Positions 54,536-64,000 of a stretch of 64,000 nt of DNA are shown one piece after another (the stretch's first letter is position 1; each line of letters begins with the position of its first letter). The notes under the pieces were generated by a model. The model ran no database searches and was not told the DNA's origin. It saw nothing but the letters and a program-made list of their open reading frames with translations. The translations under genes and the position numbers were made by a program. Source of the stretch: Mesostigma viride. Taxonomy: Eukaryota > Streptophyta > Mesostigmatophyceae > Mesostigmatales > Mesostigmataceae. The stretch lies in assembly GCA_009746045.1 (NCBI GenBank), contig RPFO01000253.1, positions 4,027,832 to 4,091,831 of the forward strand, in the 5' to 3' direction.

Positions 54536-57500
54536 TCAACAAGCATCTCGCTTGCCTACCACCTGCAGATGAAAATCAAGGGTCTTGACACCGGTACTCC
54601 TGTACGCCCATGCTGACGCTACCCGGCGCACGCACATGTGCTTTAGTACGTCACCCAGGGAGCTCCCACAGGGACATGAGGAGGGCCTGGGAGCATGGGC
54701 AGCCATGTGTCCACGATGCCCTATCAAGGCCGGCTCTTGACCCTCATCACTCACTCCAAGAGAGCTCATCCTACTGCCACTGGCAGCAAATGCTTCTCCC
54801 CTCCCGGGCCCTGCCACCAGCTTCCCTCCTCCCTCCCGCTCCTCCCTTACTTCCCCTCCGCCCTCCAGCCCCTCACTATCTCCCCCCTCCCCCTCCTGCC
54901 CACCATCCTCCCCATCCAGCGCTTCTGCATGCAGCTGCTCCAATATCTGTTGCCCAAGCTCCCACGCACCCTCCACGGCTGACTCCCCAAACAGCTGGCA
55001 CACGTCACGCCGTGTCGCCGCCGTTTCGGACGCCAGGGCAACACGCAGCGCCGGCCGTACCGCGGACGCGGCCACACAGAGCACGTCGAACAGCCGCGTG
55101 TCGCCCAGGGGGAGCCCTGGAAACAGCCAGTGCCGCAGAACGCCCCAGCCGTCCTCACCCCATCGGTGCAGGGATGTAGCAGGCGGCACAGTGCGCCGGG
55201 CAGTCCCTGCGCTGCCACCAGCGGCTTCGGGCGCACCCGTGACGTGAGAGGAGTCGGGCAGACTCCAGAGCTCGTCCAGAAAAGCCCGGCGGCCCATCAC
55301 GTTGGCCAGCGGGTGCTCCCTCGCGCCCCGTCGCCGCTTAGACCTGCAGCTCTTCCCTTTGGATTTGTCCTTGTCTTTAGATTTGTTCTTGTCTTTGGAT
55401 TTGTCTGTGGACTTGCGACCACCTTTCCCCAGCCTCTCACCCATGGCCTCCGTCTTCTCCCCACTCGCCCCGCCGGTTCCTCTCCTTCGTTTTCTCTCGA
55501 CGTGCGTACTCCCATGACCCGCCCGGGGCTCCTCGGCCGCTCCATCGTCATCGCCGACATCATCATCACACTCCTGGGTATCCCCACCAGCTCGACTCTT
55601 CCTCTTGCCCCTTGAGATCCTTGGGGCACCTCTTGTCCCCCCCCCCCTCCCTCCTCCTCATCCACCTCCTCCCCATCCCTCCCTTCCTCACCCTCGTCGT
55701 CCCCGCAGGCATCGTCCCACTCTCCTGCGAGCAGCTCTGGCCCCAACTCCACCTCCACACCCTCCAGGGGGTTCCCCTCCAATGCCTCCCCCGTCCGCAG
55801 CAACAGCTCGGTATTGTCGACGCCCACTAGGGAGCTGCCAGGGGCCAGTGTCCCTCGCACGTCGGCGCCCGCGGCCACGTCGCACACCGCTGTGAGAACA
55901 TAAACCGATCCCGCTGGGGCCGCGCGTGCGTGCCGATTCTGGCTCCCCTCTTGCCACCCTGCTGTCCCGTCCACACCACGCATGCCCCAGCAGGCATCAC
56001 GGCTCACATCCGCACATGTTTCGCTCCTAGGCTGCTCCCGCTCACCCAGTGCCGGACCGCTGCACTCCTTATCCGCCGCCTGACCACCCGGGGGGTCTCG
56101 GCTTGCTCGCTCCTGATGCTGCCCACCCAGCGTCTGGCCGCCCCTGTGCACTCGACCACTACAAGTTGGACTATCCGGCTCGTGCGCGTGCACCTGCCCA
56201 TCAGCTGATGATGCGTAGACACCTCCCCTGTCGCAGGTACTGCCAGCTGGCGCTCCTGCGGCCGAGGCGGATCCATCCACCAGACACCCTGGCCGGGGAT
56301 AGGACCGGAAACTGGGGAAGAAGGCACCCTGGAGGCTCGGCCGAGGCACCCAGGGGATTGGAAGCACCCCGACCCATGGGGGAGCCTCCTGTCCGAGCGC
56401 GTCTGTCCCACGCGCTCTTGCCTCTTCGTTACCACCCGTCACGGAGGACGCGGGGCGCAGGGCACCGGCATCGGATGATACGTCGCCAACTGTCGCGTCA
56501 GGCACGCTGCCACCTGTCAAGGAGGTCACTCCCCGGCCGGGGCTTCCCATGAGCCCTGGGACAGATGGCACAGAACAAGAAGACCGCTTATGGCCGGCAT
56601 CGAAAGGGGGAGCGCCTCTCTTGCCTTGTACTTGATCGCACGGCAGCAGCACGCGCCGCGCCTCGCACGCCGCGGATGCCCAGAGGAACCGCTGGAACGA
56701 GAAGCGGGCGGGCGGGGAGAAGAAGGAGGGGAAGGCACGCATGCAGGGCAGCACAAGCTGGCGATACTCGTTTGCGAGCTCCTCCCGCTGCTGGCACACG
56801 CGGGAATGAGCGGGTGACCCGGGCCCTAGCCTCGCCAGCTCGCCTTGTGACCACAGGAGCGCCGAGCCCTCGCTCTCAGGGAGTAGCGCGTCCAGGAATG
56901 GCTGCCAGGGACACATCCCGCCAGGTGGGCCGTTCGCCCCGCCCACACCTAGGTCAGTCCCATCTGCTGGGTCCACGCATTCACTGGAGCGGTTGCCTTG
57001 CGAAGCCATGCCCGATGCGGCGGCTGTAGCAGAGCCGGCGCATAGGTCGACGTGCTGGCACAGATACAATGCCAGCACGACCTCGTCCCGAACGCACCTG
57101 ATCGCGCAGCCATCGGCATCCTCTTCTTCATCTTCGCCTCTGCCTCTGCCTCCTCTTCCTACATCTCTGCCACCACCTGCTGTTGTGGCAGCTCCTGTGG
57201 CTGTTTCAGGGCCCGCACGCGACTGCAGGGACGCGTGCATGGCGGACGCCACCTGGCGGAGCTCGGGGTCCGCCGCAGTGACAGCTGGCGCCGTGAGGAT
57301 CAGGTTGCTAGGGATGGACATGAGGGGCGTGCCTGCTTGGGCGGTGGGTACGGGGACGGGAGTTGGCAGCGGAACCGTGTGCAGAAAAAAAGAGCCACAC
57401 AGCCAAGGAAGAAACAATTGATATAAAGGAAGCCCAAGGTATGGAAAATGACCCATTTTGCCTAAGTGAGCTCATGTGATGCAAGGACAGCAATATGCGA

Positions 57501-58193
57501 TGCAAAGACAGCAATACGCGATGCAAAGATAGCAATACGCGATGCAAAGATAGCAATATGTGATGCAAAGATAGCAATATGTGATGCAAAGACAGCAATA
57601 TGTGATGCAAAGATAGCAATACGCGATGCAAAGATAGCAATATGCGATGCAAAGATAGCAATATGTGATGCAAAGAAAGCAATATTCGATGCAAAGATAG
57701 CAATATGCGAGCTATGTACCATGCACAGTGGCCGCCATGCTATCCGCAACTGCGATGAATGAAGCATCAAGCAACCCTACAACTTATGCTACTGTGGATT
57801 AACCTATATGAATAACCTATATGAATGACCTTTATGAATGAAGCATCAAGCAACCCTACAACCTATGCTACTATGGATAAACCTAAATGAATCAACCTAT
57901 ATGAATTAACCTATATGAATGAAGCATCAAGCAACCCTACAACCTATGCTACTATGGATCAACCCATATGGATATCTATGGATGAAGAAATGATAGCAAC
58001 CCTGCCCCATTGACGGGCATGCCAGCCACGTACCGGCCGCCAGTGGCAAGGATGCGGTCCACCCACGTGTAGGGTGGAGGTCGATGTGGCAGGTGCCCCC
58101 CTGGGCGAGGACCCACCGCTGCCACCTGGCCACGCGGGAGCTAATGCTGGCGCTTGCAGCGCAGCAGCTCCCCTCCTGTTGGGGGCGATTCAT
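54536..58193 (-). CDS. SET-domain protein B, Rubisco LSMT/SETD6-like, catalytically degenerate
   Basis: Exon 58193-58034 (starts MNRPQQEG; WQRW and GGTCHIDLHPTRGW) joins in phase 1 to 57332 onward (GTPLMSIPSNLILTA), giving the usual SET N-terminal half: W..W...GG....GW..A....AGT.L..IP. The helical SET insert follows (RDEVVLALYLCQHV, PFLDALLPESEGS, FSFQRFLWASAACEARRVLL), then a long low-complexity insertion, then VCDVAAGADVRGTLAPGSSL and DNTELLLRTGEALEGNPLE. The NH (DMANH) motif and the YG.KSN tyrosine motif of gene A are not present, so methyltransferase activity is doubtful. At a C11 run (55637-55647) the frame must shift by one base to continue with a DDDVGDDDGAAEEP and Lys-rich stretch and the C-terminal helical domain (ALASETAATRRDVCQLFGES) to the stop at 54536. 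Confidence 0.7.
57475..57712. repeat. 21-bp minisatellite in the SET B intron
   Basis: About 11 copies of GATGCAAAGATAGCAATA(T/C)GC with point variants, in intron 58033-57333. They create Asp-Ala-Lys frames that are not genes. Confidence 0.95.
57757..57960. repeat. Dispersed 35-40 bp repeat, three copies
   Basis: AAGCATCAAGCAACCCTACA followed by CTATGCTACT(A/G)TGGAT occurs at about 57760, 57840 and 57918, separated by CCTATATGAAT-type units, all in the SET B intron. Confidence 0.9.
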
Positions 58194-58283
58194 CACGACA
58201 GGCAGGCAGGCATAGCATGCCACGGTGGAACGGGGCAGCACACGTCCAAACTGCACTAACTATCAGACCGCGAGATACTTATT

Positions 58284-58438
58284 GATGCTGGTGCTGGTGC
58301 TGGTGCTGGTGCTGGTGCTGGTGCTGGTGCTGGTGCTGGTGCTGGTGCTGGTGCTGGTGCTGGTGCTGGTGCTGGTGCTGGTGCTGGTGCTGGTGCTGGT
58401 GCTGGTGCTGGTGCTGGTGCTGGTGCTGGTGCTGATGC
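58284..58438. repeat. GGTGCT hexanucleotide microsatellite
   Basis: About 25 perfect GGTGCT units between the two SET genes, just upstream of SET B. It may lie in that gene's promoter region. Confidence 0.98.
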
Positions 58439-58578
58439 TACAGCAGGGAGGGTTTTGTGCGCAGTGCACGTAGCATTACCACGTCACAACTACTGCCACA
58501 ACCTAGAAAACTGCTTAGGTCAGGATGGCTTGGTCAGGCCTGTGGCAGGCGCCGTTTGCTGCTGAACCTGCCCCAATC

Positions 58579-58735
58579 GCCCTCCTGCCCTCCTGCCCTC
58601 CTGCCCTCCTGCCCTCCTGCCCTCCTGCCCTCCTGCCCTCCTGCCCTCCTGCCCTCCTGCCCTCCTGCCCTCCTGCCCTCCTGCCCTCCTGCCCTCCTGC
58701 CCTCCTGCCCTCCTGCCCTCCTGCTCCCCTGCCCT
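58579..58735. repeat. CCCTCCTG 8-bp minisatellite
   Basis: About 19 units of CCCTCCTG between the two SET genes. Open frames across it on both strands are artefacts. Confidence 0.97.
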
Positions 58736-58979
58736 CATGCCCCCTTTTCTGCGCCCCGATGCCGTTTCCCACCTCGAACATATCGTCAAGGTAGGCAGCA
58801 AAAAGTAAACGAAATGCTGCCTAGTGCAGGGCGCGGAACCCCCCCCCCCAAAACAGCCAATATATTGAGCACATGTCCAAGCGGTGCCGGGAAAAGATTG
58901 CCCTATAGAACGAACAAGCACTTGAAGCCACACCCAAGATAAAAAAGATCAAAAACTGACACCCATAGGAAAGCTTACC

Positions 58980-61900
58980 CTAACTACTACCATACTCCCT
59001 ATGTAGTATAAGGAGCCTGAAAGCCACTGCATCACCTATGTAGTATAAGGAACCTCGATAGCTACCATCATATAAGGAATCTGAAAGCCACCGTATCGTA
59101 GATAGCTCCGTAAGACACCATTGACCCACCGATTTCAGCCGCAAAGGTGCCGCCACCCCTGGCCCCGTCACCTCCCCCACCCCTGCCCCCAATCCCCGCA
59201 TGAGGTCTCCCATCTCCTCCAGCGTCGATGCCAGACCGCCCACCAGCACCCGCCGCTGGCTCTCCCGGTAGCTGCCCATGAGCGCGGCGCCGCAGCTGTA
59301 CCCCGTCACTCTCTGGCGGCCGCATCCTCTTTCCGAGACCTCCTCGTTCTTACCACCGTTTTCTGCCCCGCACACAGCCTTCCGACCACCGCTTGGTTCA
59401 CCGCTGGTGGCCATCGAGCAGCCGACAGTCCCGTACATCCCCTCAGAGACATCTCCCCTGCGAGCCTCTTTTGTAGGAAGCTTCTTCGCATCAGATCCCC
59501 CCCTGGTGGGACACCCCCCCGATGTCTCTACTATGTCTTCCCCTCCAGTGCCTTCCCTTGAACCACGGGCCCCACCAACGATGGCCTCGCGGCAACGCCT
59601 AGCATCTGCCCCATCGTGCCCGCCACCCAGGGCATTCAGCAGGGTGGCCAGGTGGGTGTAGAGCAACTGGAGCAGCCGCAGGTGGACAAGGGGGCCGGCC
59701 GCCTGCAGCACCTGGGCCGCGCGCGCCGATGTATCCGCCGACGTGCCCGATGGCTTATCAGAGGACTTCACAGTGCATGGTGCGTCGTGGGCCCAGCTGT
59801 GCGTGAGCCGGTACAGGGTCGCCTCGTCCCCCAGGCTAATCAGCAGGGACGCGAGGAGCTCCCGGGGGACACGGTAGGGAGGGCGACAGGGATCCCTGCC
59901 AGCTGTCAACGAGGCGCCGCCGCCAGCTGTCGCTGCGACGCCACCCCCAGCTTTGACTCCATCATCACCATCCGCCGTCACGGCAACATCATCGCCCGCC
60001 TTGAACGCGACATCCATGGCAGATGTCATCGCGGCAGCCGCACGGTCCGCCGCCACCGCGGCGCCAAGACCCGCGGGCATGCTGAGGTACTGCGAGTGGC
60101 GAATGCCCAGCGTGCGCCGCAGCATGGAGCGTACGGATGCTAGGTCATCGGTGGCGACGGGTAGGCCCAGGCGGATGTGCACCGAGTCCCAGGGGTTTTC
60201 GGGGTCGCAGAAGCCATAGGTGAGCTGTTTCCAATGGGGGGCAAACACAAGCATGTTCACAGCGTCTCAGTAGATATGAGCCGCAGAAGCTGTAGGTGAG
60301 CTATTTGTGTGTGGGGTGGTTCAGGGGCATGTGTGTCCACCGCGTCATAATAAATGAGTCGCAGAAGCCATAGGTGAGCTATTTGTGGGGGCGATGGTTC
60401 AGGGGCATGCGTGTCCACCGTGTGCTATTATATATGTGACTCTCAGAAGCCATTGGTGAGCTGTGACTGGTGAGGGGCCACAGGCATGCATGTCCAGGGC
60501 GTATCCAGCGATTTCATTACAGAGCATGTGATCATTGTCATGGTGGCTAGCTGTGGCAAATTCGCTAGGGCTTACTCTGCTCCCGCGCTTCACTTGTGTC
60601 CCCGCTCTCACTTCCGTAATTTATTATGCTCATTACAATATGTGTACATAAGTGGCATCCCGGTCTTGGCCAGCGGATGTGGGGAGGCCGTGGCGGATAT
60701 GGCGGTGGCATCGGTGTAAGCAGCACTTGGGTGCCGATGGCCATTGCGATAAATAAAAGAGGAGCCCCTGGCTCTCTTGTGCCTCCAAGCAGGATGGAAA
60801 TAACAGGCACAGAAAAGGAGTGAATATAATGGTGACTTCCTCAAGCATGCTATCTTCTTGCCACCCAGGAAACAGCAGGTTAGTTGAGCGAGTTATTTGA
60901 GCTCAACGCATTGCTGGCTGCTCCGCATGCTTCCATCTCTACATTCGTTTTTAAGGAAGCCTACAATGGCTGGTTGCTTGTGCTTGTGTATTGCCTGGTA
61001 GTTCTTTGACATAGAATGTAGCTACAAGGCTACACACAAGCTCATTCATGGGATATAGAGAGAACATCCAATGGATTACTATGGCCCACAACAACGGGGT
61101 TGCCGTGCAAAGCAGTGGACCATCATGCTGGTGGTTGGCGGTCGCTCCGTCCTGCACAGATAACCGCAAATTCAAATGAGAGCCTGGCTAGCCCACAGAC
61201 AAAAACGATCATGCAACCGTACCATCGTGCTGACCGAGCGCTTGGACCCGTAGTTGTTGAACAGCTGGCACCCCACCACCTGGTCCGCCTCCACCCTCAA
61301 CGCGACCGAGTCCCCATCCAGCACCCAGGAGACAGGTGTCCTGTCCATGTGGTTCGCCATGTCCAGGAAGGGGATCAGCATCCCTGGCGCGTCCCAGCCG
61401 TCCACCTCGCTGCCCTCCTCTTCTTCGTCCGCCCCACCGGGCAGCTTTACCCCTGGCATCCCAAACGAGCCATCCACCGCGTCTCCATCCTCTTGCCCGC
61501 CCAAATGCCCTCCCCCATGATAACTTCTTCTGGCTCCTCCAGTTTGTCCGTGGCCATGCCCCTTGGCTAGGAAGCCCGCCTGGGTCCCTGAGGACGGGAC
61601 GGCCTCCCGAACAGGGGCCTCCCAGGGCACCTGGCCGGCTGCTTCCTCGCCGTGAGAGGGAGCGCCGTGTCCGGCGGCATCAGCGGCAACATCAGCGGCA
61701 AGATCTACACTTTCCCTGCCAGCGAGCGCTGAGCCTTTCGTGGCGGCTCCCTCCCCCTGCATTGGCAGGAGCTCGGTTGCTTCTCTCCCAGATCCCCTCA
61801 CGGGTCGGGGAACCTGGGGCCTCAGCAGGGTGGCGGGGAAACAGCGTGACGTGTACGCGCAGTAGGCCCACAGGTAGTTGCGCCAGGTGTACCATGCAGG

Positions 61901-63797
61901 CTTGAACACGGCGGGGGCCGTGGGCAAGAGCAAACGGGCCAACTTGTCGTAGGAGGCGCGCAGCTTGGCGCGGATAGCACGCACCTGCAGGGAGGGAGGA
62001 AGGTTGGGGAGGATGGGACGGTGAATATGAACAGGCTCTGAGAGCATGGCACGAACATCATCACACTCGCATAGCCACTGTCACATCCTCACATGATTTG
62101 ATCATGATCGCGGAACAAAGGAAAAAAGGCACAATGTGTACTTTAAATAATTGAGCCAATACCAAAGATGTAATGACAGCTTTACTTGTATGACATTTCC
62201 TTACAATAAAAGCCCTATTGAGCTTTTATTACTTGAAGCTCTACTATTCTGAACCTAGCTTAGCTTTGCGTCAAAGAAAGAATCACAAATGGAGGGTTAC
62301 CTGGCTGAAGGGGCTATCACCACTGCGCATCAGAATAGAGGTCCTGAGTTCGAAACTAGCATTCTGTGGCACTACCAACAATATAAGGGTACCTGGGAGT
62401 CTGCCTCGGTGCCTGGCAGCCATTGCTCGCACTCGCGCTCGCACAGCCAGATGGGGCACGTGAAAGAGGATGGGAGCGCATGCACGTAGGGCGCATGGGG
62501 GCCTGCAGGGAGGGCGGAACGATGTGCACAGGATTCACGTGGTTAGAGTGACAGTCACTAGCAACGGGAGAATGCGCACAGAATGCCGGCGTTTCGATGG
62601 ATAGCTCCGAATGACAGGATAATGCCAAGCAGGATTGGGGACTTTGAGAATTGAGAGAGAGACTTGGGGATAGCGAGTGCGTGCCCTTGGTCCCTTCCAC
62701 CTCCTCGCCACCCACCTACGGATGCGTCTTCAGTGTCGTAGCGCAAGCTGATGAGGTAGAGATACAGGCACTCCACGCCGGACACGGCGGATGACAGGCC
62801 AGCGGCCTCGATTGCACGCCCGGTCTTATGCTGTCGTGCCGCATGGCTTGTGACCTGGTGGCATGCAGGAGGCGTGGCCCGCAGGAGAGGGGAAGAGGGG
62901 TTTTGTGGTGGGGAGGGTTGGCGTTAGGATAAGAGGTTAAGGGTTAGATGGGAAGGTGGTGGGCAGCTCTAGATGATCAGGCCACCTTGTTTCACACCCA
63001 TTGAAGGCGAAGATCACGTCAAGATTCCCTAGAGAGCGTATGAGGCTGGGGCTATCTCATGCATAGGCTACTGTGTCAAAAGAAACTTGTCTTTAAGAAA
63101 TGGGCATCGCCGATTGGGTATGTGGGGACGGCGAGGAAAGAGAGGAGATGAACGTGCGGTGCCGAGTCCTCGGCATCTAAGAGGAATTACCAGTTCTCGG
63201 CATCATCTCATATAAGACACCATGGAACATCCGACGAATGAGATGCCGTGCAAGATACTGCAGTGTAGATGCAGATTAGCTGCCTGTTGGTGGGAATTGT
63301 GCACGCTAGCCGTTACGGGAACGAGGGACGTCACCTGGGCAGAGTCGAGGGATTTCTATACTTCACACAGCCCAGGATTTGTCGAAAACCGCAACGTCGT
63401 TAAAAATGTTTTGCAGCGTAACTAGGAGCATAACCTGTTTGTTTTGCATGCCATTTACAGCCCCCCTTATCCTTCCAGTAAGAAATGGGCGCGTTCATGG
63501 CATGATGTAAATCTTCATGAAGTACGTCTTTACCATCAAATGCCGCGGAATGGATAGGACGGTCGTGCCTGCCGGAATGTCCGCCTTCGCAACGATGCCG
63601 TAGCCGTAATTCTCATCCAGGAAGCGGCACTCCAATGTTTCCGCCTGCCAATGTGCACCGTTAGCATGAGCCCAGTCTGCCAGCGTTGCTATTGCATGGT
63701 GGCCAGGACGAGCGTCGGGCGAACAGCCACACATAACGACGTCGCCTTCTGCGTTCGAGCCCATTCCAGAATGACTTCTGCCACTAGGCTCAGCCAT
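58980..63797 (-). CDS. SET-domain protein A, Rubisco LSMT/SETD6-like lysine methyltransferase
   Basis: Exons 63797-63534 (starts MAEPSGRSH), 62806-62720, 61984-61235 and 60224-58980, all joined in phase 0. Exon 1 has LADWAHANGAHWQAETLECR, then YGYGIVAKADIPAGTTVLSI, the SET N-terminal motif. Exon 2 (CLYLYLISLRYDTEDAS) is the first SET-I helix. Exon 3 has FKPAWYTWRNYLWAYCAYTS, a low-complexity insert, then LIPFLDMANHMDRTPVSW (NH, SAM-binding) and CQLFNNYGSKRS (catalytic Tyr region). Exon 4 starts LTYGFCDPENPWDSVHIRLG and continues as the helical substrate-binding domain (YRVPRELLASLLISLGDEAT, SYRESQRRVLVGGLASTLEE). A short NxxLL segment usual between SN and YGF is missing at the 61235/60224 junction, so a micro-exon may be overlooked. 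The substrate cannot be told from sequence. Confidence 0.85.
60280..60465. repeat. Tandem copies of an exon start upstream of SET A exon 4
   Basis: GCAGAAGC(C/T)(A/G)TAGGTGAGCT at the exon 4 boundary (60204-60226) recurs at about 60282-60302, 60358-60380 and 60443-60462, with GGTTCAGGGGCATG(T/C)GTGTCC between. On the minus strand each copy is an acceptor-like AG followed by the first codons of exon 4. Confidence 0.85.
60466..61234. other. SET A intron, rest; no feature
   Basis: Intron between 61235 and 60224. No reading frame is supported. A micro-exon with the missing N-x-x-L-L part of the SET motif would have to lie here. Confidence 0.5.
62290..62372 (+). other. tRNA-derived SINE-like segment in a SET A intron
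   Basis: A box-like TGGCTGAAGGGG near 62310 and B box-like GAGTTCGAAAC near 62346, spaced about as in a tRNA, with GAGGTCCTGAGTTCGAA closely resembling the T-arm region of elongator Met tRNAs. The acceptor stem does not pair well, so this is tRNA-like rather than a tRNA gene. Confidence 0.4.
62807..63533. other. SET A intron 1, no feature
   Basis: Intron between exons 63534 and 62806 of SET A. No repeat or reading frame of note. Confidence 0.5.
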
Positions 63798-64000
63798 CGT
63801 TTCTTGTCATCGCCACCTTGTCCAGGATAAAAGTTTTCCTGACTTCGCTTGCACGACAGTGGCCGCCATGCACAGTGGTTAGGTGTCAAATGGTCAATGA
63901 CGCAAATCATACTCGTAGCCATCGATGGCCGTACAGTTCCGTATGCGCGGGAAGTGCCGCGAGCCCTCGCATTCGTCAGTTTTACGCGGGTCAGGCGAGC
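63798..64000 (-). promoter_or_regulatory. Probable 5' region of SET gene A
   Basis: Lies directly upstream of the proposed ATG at 63797. I see no clear TATA box. An alternative upstream start in another frame (63922) lacks family similarity. Confidence 0.3.

Noticed and set aside
57475-57712. CRISPR-like array
   Set aside because: The 21-bp units are contiguous with no unique spacers, and the array lies in an intron.
58225-58781. Leu-Val and Arg-Ala-Gly repeat proteins between the SET genes
   Set aside because: Direct translations of GGTGCT and CCCTCCTG microsatellites, open on both strands.

Overview
This 64 kb window looks like nuclear DNA of a eukaryote, most likely a green alga. Supporting this are multi-exon genes with GT-AG introns and conserved phases, an Aurora-like kinase pair, a pair of SET-domain proteins of the Rubisco LSMT/SETD6 type, several LINE types, and very many micro- and minisatellites. 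I see no operons, rRNA, intact tRNA genes or CRISPR arrays. The species cannot be fixed from the sequence alone.

Host genes lie at the two ends and in the middle, all on the minus strand. Kinase gene 1 (1-6032, running off the left edge) and kinase gene 2 (21272-29179) are paralogs. Their exons can be matched one to one, with identical intron phases, two identical exon lengths (209 and 129 nt) and a 44/41-nt mini-exon. Both keep all the catalytic motifs. At the right end, two neighbouring SET-domain genes follow each other head to tail: 63797-58980 keeps the catalytic motifs, while 58193-54536 has lost them and carries a frame break at a C11 run.

The rest is dominated by mobile DNA, often nested. 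(i) An APE-type, L1-like LINE family has ORF1, endonuclease and RT fragments at 11.7-13.4, 15.1-18.1, 19.4 and 48.1-53.9 kb, and typical 3' ends with a short hairpin and (TTAA)n. (ii) A second LINE family ends in a CCHC motif followed by an RPD...D restriction-like endonuclease motif (18.2-19.4, 33.7-34.1 plus 39.8-40.1, 40.15-40.45 and 46.4-47.4 kb). Its copies abut (AT)n tracts. (iii) A 5.9 kb DNA transposon (40449-46345) has 39-bp imperfect TIRs beginning CACAACACC and a decayed transposase gene. (iv) A 5.7 kb element (34125-39815) has perfect 15-bp TIRs and long CTGAGA-rich subterminal arrays; it splits one of the class (ii) LINEs. (v) An 881-bp foldback element (43102-43982), made of three 206-bp palindromes separated by two mirror-image spacers carrying a tRNA-like T-arm, sits inside the transposase gene and is flanked by a 5-bp duplication. 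(vi) A 589-bp CACTA-ended element (52212-52800) lies inside an APE-type LINE.

The strongest candidates for something undescribed are the triple-palindrome foldback element, the 5.7 kb CTGAGA element and the CACAACACC transposon. Many single-base frame breaks fall in otherwise good coding frames. They may be true decay or assembly indels; raw reads would tell.
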